10,247 bases of DNA from Desulfobulbaceae bacterium UBA2213 (GTDB lineage: Bacteria; Desulfobacterota; Desulfobulbia; Desulfobulbales; Desulfocapsaceae): the NCBI GenBank assembly GCA_002327225.1, contig DCUN01000150.1, positions 1 through 10,247 on the forward strand, read 5' to 3'. This document shows, in pieces, positions 5,547 to 10,247 of the stretch (position 1 is its first letter; each line of letters begins with the position of its first letter). The notes under the pieces are model-generated. The model worked only from the letters and a program-made list of their open reading frames with translations, was not told where the DNA came from and searched no databases. The translations under genes and the position numbers were made by a program.

Positions 5547-6275
5547 TTACCTGAGGATGAATCCGGCAACGGGAAGTCCTTTGCCCCACACTTTCCAGGC
5601 ACCGCTATGGATATTCAGGGTCTTGGTAGAGCTGTTGTATTCGGCCTCGATATCGGTTTCCAGGCTGCAGTTTCGGTCATAGTTGGTGTGACTGAAAATG
5701 AGCCGGTAGAGCGGCGGATTTTCGGCGATTATGTCTTCAATATAGGCGACATGGCCTGTCGGCATGTTATGCTTATTGGCCGCCAGAATGAGGACGCTGC
5801 CCGGGGTGGGGATAAGAGAGGTGTTGTCGTGCTGTTTTTCGCAGGCGAACCAGGTTAACGGGCCATTATTCCATCCCAGACGGCAACTGGTAATTCCACT
5901 TCGGCAACGGGCAAAGGGCAGTGATTGGGGCTCGCAACGTCTTCTTTTTACTTTCTTTTGCTGTGACCCTGCCGGTTGAAGGTGATAGCATTCCTGAGTT
6001 GAACGCCCTTTGCCGGCAGAACCGGCGCCATCTGAAACTACCAGTGAACTGGTATCCAGTGCCTCTTTGTCCCCCGGTTCTATCCGTGCAAGGCTGGTCT
6101 TGCCGGGCAATTCTTCGCTGCTCTCTTCGCCTGCCGCAGGTTTTTGGCTGATCCGGCTGCTGCTCTCTGCCTGTTGTAGGTCTTGGGCGCATCCGGAAAG
6201 AAACAACAGGAAGAGGATGAATCCGGCCAGAACCCATGGCGATGGCAAATATTGTCGGCGGCAGCGGTTTGTCAT
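5547..6275 (-). CDS. CHAP-like domain lipoprotein, nucleophile Cys apparently replaced
   Basis: A 242-residue protein with a lipoprotein signal: basic start MTNRCRRQ, hydrophobic segment (about 12-26) and lipobox LSGC with the lipidated C29. A low-complexity charged linker (30-110) follows. The C-terminal part (about 114-241) has the CHAP amidase pattern: SLPFARCRSGI, PTPGSVLIL, GHVAYIED with the expected catalytic H175, IFSHTNYD, and GKGLPVAGFIL. CHAP domains usually cleave peptidoglycan with a Cys-His pair, but the position expected for Cys (QC.PFAR) reads Ser118. The stretch 125-150 also fits the family poorly, and other frames read more family-like there, so small frameshifts are possible. 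It lies 13 bases after the 118-residue gene, probably in one operon. The start is set by AGGGA six bases upstream. Confidence 0.6.
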   Translation of the reverse strand: MTNRCRRQYLPSPWVLAGFILFLLFLSGCAQDLQQAESSSRISQKPAAGEESSEELPGKTSLARIEPGDKEALDTSSLVVSDGAGSAGKGRSTQECYHLQPAGSQQKKVKRRRCEPQSLPFARCRSGITSCRLGWNNGPLTWFACEKQHDNTSLIPTPGSVLILAANKHNMPTGHVAYIEDIIAENPPLYRLIFSHTNYDRNCSLETDIEAEYNSSTKTLNIHSGAWKVWGKGLPVAGFILR

Positions 6276-6281
6276 GGACGG

Positions 6282-6286
6282 TCCCT
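6282..6286 (-). promoter_or_regulatory. Ribosome binding site deciding the lipoprotein start
   Basis: On the minus strand AGGGA lies six bases before the ATG at 6275. This start places a textbook lipoprotein signal at the N-terminus. The upstream in-frame ATG at 6350 would add 25 residues overlapping the previous gene and would bury the signal peptide. Confidence 0.65.
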
Positions 6287-6288
6287 GA

Positions 6289-6645
6289 TCAATTAGTGGA
6301 GGGAGTGGTCCCCAGAACCTTGGCGCTGATACTCTCTTTTTCTTCCTCACTTGGTTCAGGCTGCACCCAGTGGATGAAGGTCTCGGTTACCCGCATGAAA
6401 TCGCCATTGTCCGCCTTGCATTTGTCGCAGATACTTTCAGCCTGATCCCGGTAGATAATAACCTTGGAGGCCGGTTCGCCGTCTTTGGCCACCGCCGCCA
6501 TTTTCCGGCAGCCGCATTCGAGCCGGACAACAACGACGCCGATTCCGTCCGGACTGCCTTCCAGGATCCCTGCAATCATTGCTTCTTCCGACTTCTCTGC
6601 TATCAGTGCTGCGCTTACTTTTGCTTTCTTTGTTTTTGAGGCCAT
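6289..6645 (-). CDS. Small protein of unknown function with CxC and CxxC motifs
   Basis: A 118-residue protein that I cannot assign to a named family. The N-terminus is rich in Lys and Ala (MASKTKKAKVSAALIAEKSEE). The middle has a hydrophobic strand IGVVVVRLECGCRKMAAV with C44 and C46. The pair C73 and C76 follows in SICDKCKADNG. The spacing CxC-26-CxxC could bind a metal such as zinc. The C-terminus is acidic and polar. There is no signal peptide or membrane segment, so it is probably cytoplasmic. It lies directly upstream of the CHAP-like lipoprotein gene with 13 bases between, suggesting co-transcription. The ribosome binding site is weak (GTGGAAA). No clear promoter was seen in the 140 bases upstream. 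Amino-acid composition and operon position favour a real gene. Confidence 0.7.
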   Translation of the reverse strand: MASKTKKAKVSAALIAEKSEEAMIAGILEGSPDGIGVVVVRLECGCRKMAAVAKDGEPASKVIIYRDQAESICDKCKADNGDFMRVTETFIHWVQPEPSEEEKESISAKVLGTTPSTN

Positions 6646-6785
6646 GATTTTTCCACTGTTGAATGGGGAGTAGAGTTGAGAGCGTGCGGATCAGTTTTTC
6701 AATCAAGAGGGGAGTGGTGAAGTGACATCAAGGCCCCTTGAGCAAATGATGGAATGAGCTATTTAAAAGGAAATCGGTGGCCTGG

Positions 6786-9275
6786 TCAATAGAATTTGCT
6801 CTTCACAGGGAAAATGATACCCTTGCTTGTAACTGTAATTGCCCCCTGCTCGGCTGTGATCAGCATCGTGATTCCAAGGTCACTGCAGCGTTTCCGCACC
6901 TCTGGAGTTGGAAAATGGTCGGGACGAAAACGTCCTGCCGAGACCACAATAATCTCGGGGTTTACCGCCTTGAGGAAGGATTCTGAGTTGGATGTTGACG
7001 AACCATGGTGGGGGGAGAGCAGGAAGGTCGACTGTAACGGAAGCTCATTTGTGATCAGTTGCGATTCAATGTTGCGGCTGATATCCCCTGTAAAGAGACA
7101 GGAAAGTTCTTTGTCTTCAAAGCGGAGAACAAGGCTTCGGTCGTTTGATCTGGCCCCAGATGATTCCTCCGGGTTTCCCAGGTTGACAACCTCTGCTTCA
7201 CCACCCGTGATCAGTTGCTCCCCTTGCTGTGGTATCTTGACCTCAATCTGAAGGCGACCGGCCAGGTCAAGCATCTCTCTGTAGCCATTGTCATCTCCGC
7301 TGAGATCATTAACCCAGAGGGTCTCAGGCCGGAAACGTTTGAGAAGAAAGGGGATGCCGTTGTAATGATCCGCATCGCCATGGGTGATAATAATGGTGTC
7401 GAGTCGTGTTATTCCTTTCCGCCAGAGGAAGGGGGCGATGATGTCTTCACCAACATTAAAGCCGGCTGAGAAAGAACCGCCGCCACCATCGATAAGCAAG
7501 CGTTTACCAGAGGGGAGTTGGAGAAAGGTGGAGCTGCCCTGGCCCACATCAAGAAAGGTGATCTCACTGGAGTCGATCCGTTTTTTCAGGAGCTCGGCAG
7601 GCGGGAAGATAAAGAGAATGAGAATGAAGAAACAGGCTGTTATGCCGGGTAACCTGCTGGCTGTCTTGACGGGACTCCTGCTGACAGGGATTCCAAAGAT
7701 GGCAAGAAGGATGGCTGCATACGAGAGGACAATGAGCATCGGCGACGGTGTCGGCAGCCAGAGGGTGGAAAAAGGGAGAGCACTGAAGAAGGTAGTCAAT
7801 TTCAGCGAAAGAATCAGCCCCTTGCCGCCAAGCTGCAAGAGCAGGGCGGCGACTGCCGGCATGATAAAGATGAGCGGACAGGCGATAAAACCCAAGGTCA
7901 GGCTCCAGAAACAGATCAGGGGTTCAATTGCCAGATTGGCCAGGGGGCCCACCAGAGAAATCCGGTTGAAATAATAAAGCAGCAGGGGGGCGGTTCCCAA
8001 AGTGGCGGCTATGGAGACGGTTATGGCGGCCATGCTGAAATGAAAAAGGCGACGTCGCATCTTTTTGACAAGGCCCTCGTTCTTTTCTTCTGCGGTTTTA
8101 AATCTGGAAATAAGTGGAGCGACAAGCGCAATGGAGGCGACCGCCATAAAAGAAAGTTGAAAAGAGGCGGTGAAAAGACTGTTCGGATCCCAGATGAGTA
8201 TCAGGAGGGCGGCAAAGGCCAGGGGGATAAAAAGGGATCTCTTCTTGTCGGCGCAGAGGGCGACCATGAAGACGGTCACCATAATCAGGGAGCGGATGAC
8301 CGGGGTGTTGGCCCCTGCCAGCAGGGAGTAAATGGCCAGCGGCAGCAGGCAGAGTCCGGCGGCGATTTTTTTTACCGGATAATGGAGGATGAGATATTCA
8401 GATCTTCGCAGCAGCCAGTAGAAGGTAAAGAAAAGAAAGGTGGCCAGGATGGAGAGGTGAGCCCCGGAGATAGAGAGGATATGCATGACGCCCGATCCCT
8501 TGAAGGCCTCCAGAATCTCCTGGCTGATCCCGGAGGCGTCGCCGATCAGCAGCGCCTTATAGACAGAGCTGATCTCAGGGGCTACTGTTTGTCCAATAAA
8601 GGAGCTGATCCTGGTGCGGAGCCTCTCCGGCAGGTAACGCGCCTGGTGCAGGAATGTCGGATTTTGTTCCAGCTGGTAGATATGCAAAGGAGATCTGATC
8701 CAACCGGTTATCCAGATATCCTGCCTGGCCAGAAAGGTGGGGTAGTCAAAACCTCCCGGATTGTGAAAGGTGCGCGGCCGGTCCAGTTTGGCGCGGATAA
8801 CAAGCTGGTCGCCCGGCAGCAACTCTTTTGATAGAGGGGCCTTTAGTTTCAGTTGTGCCAGGCCGTGCGCGGCAATGAAGTCGGCACTTTCTTTCAGTCG
8901 TAAGGAGTGAATCTGCACAACAAGGCTGCTGTTTTCTCCGTTAAAGCCAGGCAGCCGGTCCAAGGTACAGAACAGGATTGCCTCCTGTTCTGCAGTAATC
9001 TGATGCAGGATGTGGGTGGCAGATGACGGCTCCCTGCCGGCCAGGCTACCATGGACGAATCCGAGGCTGGCGACAAAGGATAGAAGAAGCCAGAGCGTGG
9101 CCCTGGGATGTCTGCGCAGGTGAGTAAACAGGGTGCTGCTGCCGGTCAACAGGGGCAGGAGAAAAATATGGCCCTGCGTGAAATTGAACAGCAGGGAGCT
9201 GCTGATGCCAAGGGCGAAAAAAAAGGTGGCAGAGAGCAGGAGGTGGCTGGAGAGAAAACTAACTATTCTGCTCAC
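6786..9275 (-). CDS. comEC: ComEC/Rec2-family DNA uptake channel protein
   Basis: An 829-residue inner-membrane protein. ComEC carries one DNA strand across the inner membrane during natural transformation. Domains in order: N-terminal membrane segments with a DUF4131-type soluble part (about 1-200); the multi-spanning Competence domain with the signature ILSISGAHLS (about 266-275); and a C-terminal metallo-beta-lactamase-like domain (about 570-829) with FLDVGQGSS, HGDADH (H632, D634, D636, H637), TGD (D731) and SPHHGSS. The metal-binding motif looks complete, consistent with a nuclease role for the second strand. The start is a GTG that overlaps the end of the Kdo transferase gene by 17 bases; no Shine-Dalgarno is visible, so translation may be coupled. 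An in-frame stop two codons upstream leaves no earlier start. Length is normal. Other competence genes are not in the window, so actual transformation is unproven. Confidence 0.95.
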   Translation of the reverse strand: MSRIVSFLSSHLLLSATFFFALGISSSLLFNFTQGHIFLLPLLTGSSTLFTHLRRHPRATLWLLLSFVASLGFVHGSLAGREPSSATHILHQITAEQEAILFCTLDRLPGFNGENSSLVVQIHSLRLKESADFIAAHGLAQLKLKAPLSKELLPGDQLVIRAKLDRPRTFHNPGGFDYPTFLARQDIWITGWIRSPLHIYQLEQNPTFLHQARYLPERLRTRISSFIGQTVAPEISSVYKALLIGDASGISQEILEAFKGSGVMHILSISGAHLSILATFLFFTFYWLLRRSEYLILHYPVKKIAAGLCLLPLAIYSLLAGANTPVIRSLIMVTVFMVALCADKKRSLFIPLAFAALLILIWDPNSLFTASFQLSFMAVASIALVAPLISRFKTAEEKNEGLVKKMRRRLFHFSMAAITVSIAATLGTAPLLLYYFNRISLVGPLANLAIEPLICFWSLTLGFIACPLIFIMPAVAALLLQLGGKGLILSLKLTTFFSALPFSTLWLPTPSPMLIVLSYAAILLAIFGIPVSRSPVKTASRLPGITACFFILILFIFPPAELLKKRIDSSEITFLDVGQGSSTFLQLPSGKRLLIDGGGGSFSAGFNVGEDIIAPFLWRKGITRLDTIIITHGDADHYNGIPFLLKRFRPETLWVNDLSGDDNGYREMLDLAGRLQIEVKIPQQGEQLITGGEAEVVNLGNPEESSGARSNDRSLVLRFEDKELSCLFTGDISRNIESQLITNELPLQSTFLLSPHHGSSTSNSESFLKAVNPEIIVVSAGRFRPDHFPTPEVRKRCSDLGITMLITAEQGAITVTSKGIIFPVKSKFY

Positions 9276-10247
9276 TGTCTATGGTCAGACTTGTCTGGAT
9301 CAGCTGCAGATGGCGTTCAATGACACCCTGCTGTTTTTCCACACATTTGAGAGCGGCCAGCCCGGCCTCTTTCCTGAGTCGGGCATCGGCAAGCCAGGTG
9401 CTGATGGTCTGAAACAGACTCTCTTCACCGCCGACCCTTAAGGCGCCGCCGGCACTAAGGAGATCCTGTCCGACTTCAGCGAAGTCTTCCAGGTACGGTC
9501 CAAAGAGGACCGGAGCGCCCATGACTGCAGGCTCAATGGGGTTGTGTCCTCCTTTGGGCACCAGACTGCCTCCGATAAAGGCGATGTCTGCAAAACGATA
9601 ACTGCCTGCCAGCTCACCAATAGTATCGAGGACGAGAAGTCTCTGGTCGTTCCGTCCGCCCTTTGAACGGCAGGTTCCGGTGACACCCCTGGCTGCGGCC
9701 AGCTCTTGAATCTCTTTTCCTCTGTTGATATCCCTTGGGGCTATAATGAGAAAAAGATTACTGAAAGTTTCTCGCAGCCTGACATAGGCTGCGAGGATGA
9801 TTTTCTCTTCACCTTTATGGGTCGAACCGGCGATCAGCAGCAGACTGTCGTCCGGCATCTCGATGGGTGGCTCATGTGAGGTCGTGCTGCGTGCCACGAG
9901 GGGCGTGTCGAATTTGAGGTTCCCCAGAGTGTGGACCCGATCTTCAGATACACCCAGATCAATCATGTTGGCCCGGTCGGCCTCAGTCTGCATGCAGAGG
10001 TGGCGGAAGCTGAGAAACAGCGGCTTGAAAAAAAAGGAGAAACGACGGTATGAGGCCATTGATGTGTGAGAAATTCTGCCATTGACCAGCATGATCGGGG
10101 TATCGTTTCGTTGCAGGCAGCTCAGGATATTAGGCCAGAAATCAGTTTCCACCAGGATAAAAAGATCAGGCCTGATACGTTTTACAAAAAAGGCTGTCAC
10201 CGGCAGGATATCGAGTGGAAAGGGGATGAACAGATCAGCACGGTCGG
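9259..10247 (-). CDS. waaA: 3-deoxy-D-manno-octulosonic acid transferase, partial (C-terminal about 329 residues)
   Basis: The frame stays open through the right edge, so the N-terminus is missing; the GTG at 10200 is internal, because the residues before it (DRADLFIPFPLDILP) also match the family. WaaA/KdtA adds Kdo from CMP-Kdo to lipid IVA on the cytoplasmic face of the inner membrane. Visible motifs are VETDFWPN (codons near 10130-10152), VNGRIS, LGNLKFD, GSTHKGEE, APRDINR, and the nucleotide-sugar-binding block GGSLVPKGGHNPIEP, then GPYLEDFAE. The family is usually about 420-430 residues, so roughly 100 residues lie outside, including the membrane anchor and the N-terminal Rossmann part. 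The stop lies inside the comEC start region (17-base overlap), which indicates one transcript. This gene shows that the organism makes Kdo-containing lipid A. Confidence 0.93.
   Translation of the reverse strand, partial: DRADLFIPFPLDILPVTAFFVKRIRPDLFILVETDFWPNILSCLQRNDTPIMLVNGRISHTSMASYRRFSFFFKPLFLSFRHLCMQTEADRANMIDLGVSEDRVHTLGNLKFDTPLVARSTTSHEPPIEMPDDSLLLIAGSTHKGEEKIILAAYVRLRETFSNLFLIIAPRDINRGKEIQELAAARGVTGTCRSKGGRNDQRLLVLDTIGELAGSYRFADIAFIGGSLVPKGGHNPIEPAVMGAPVLFGPYLEDFAEVGQDLLSAGGALRVGGEESLFQTISTWLADARLRKEAGLAALKCVEKQQGVIERHLQLIQTSLTIDSEQNS

Noticed and set aside
6728..6741. Palindrome TCAAGG-CC-CCTTGA as terminator of comEC
   Set aside because: The stem is only four to six bases with a very tight loop, and no T-tract follows it on the minus strand.
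8040..8831. A 263-codon plus-strand ORF opposite comEC
   Set aside because: Its composition is extremely rich in Gly, Lys, Arg and Asp, as expected for the reverse of a hydrophobic membrane protein; comEC is the real gene.

Overview
The window looks like chromosomal DNA of a Gram-negative bacterium of moderately high GC. It carries LPS-assembly genes: a Kdo transferase at the right edge, a possible LptF-type permease at the left edge, and a DUF374-type acyltransferase. The protein style and the short intergenic hairpins of the TCATTCCCG...CGGGAAT type suggest a deltaproteobacterium (Desulfobacterota, perhaps Desulfobulbales-like). That placement is inference; no marker gene here proves it.

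Left part (1-1071): a few N-terminal codons of a probable membrane protein run off the left edge on the minus strand. About 320 bases of hairpin-rich non-coding DNA follow. Then comes a complete YefM/YoeB-type toxin-antitoxin operon with a recognisable promoter, an overlapping GTACA-type operator, a strong ribosome binding site, and a GTGA overlap between antitoxin and toxin. A long hairpin begins inside the toxin stop codon.

Centre-left (1143-3874): uvrB (nucleotide excision repair) overlaps by ATGA with a DUF374-family acyltransferase gene. The uvrB gene carries an in-frame insertion of about 20 codons that consists of two small palindromes; this is one of the most notable items in the window.

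Centre (3875-5523): a 254-base spacer packed with inverted repeats leads into a CobB/CbiA-family amidotransferase gene. The product could be cobyrinate a,c-diamide synthase, or the related siroheme amidase DsrN of sulfur-metabolising bacteria.

Right part (5547-10247, all minus strand): two transcription groups. Upstream is waaA/kdtA (partial, off the right edge), whose 3' end overlaps comEC. After a 140-base gap come a small Cys-motif protein of unknown function and a CHAP-like lipoprotein, 13 bases apart. The lipoprotein appears to have lost the usual CHAP nucleophile Cys. The cobB-like gene and the lipoprotein gene converge with 23 bases between stops.

Most of the window is ordinary housekeeping DNA. 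No CRISPR array, tRNA, rRNA, transposase or integrase was seen. The unusual material is small-scale: palindromic insertions and hairpins, the toxin-antitoxin control region, and the odd CHAP lipoprotein. I did not find convincing evidence of a wholly new multi-gene system.
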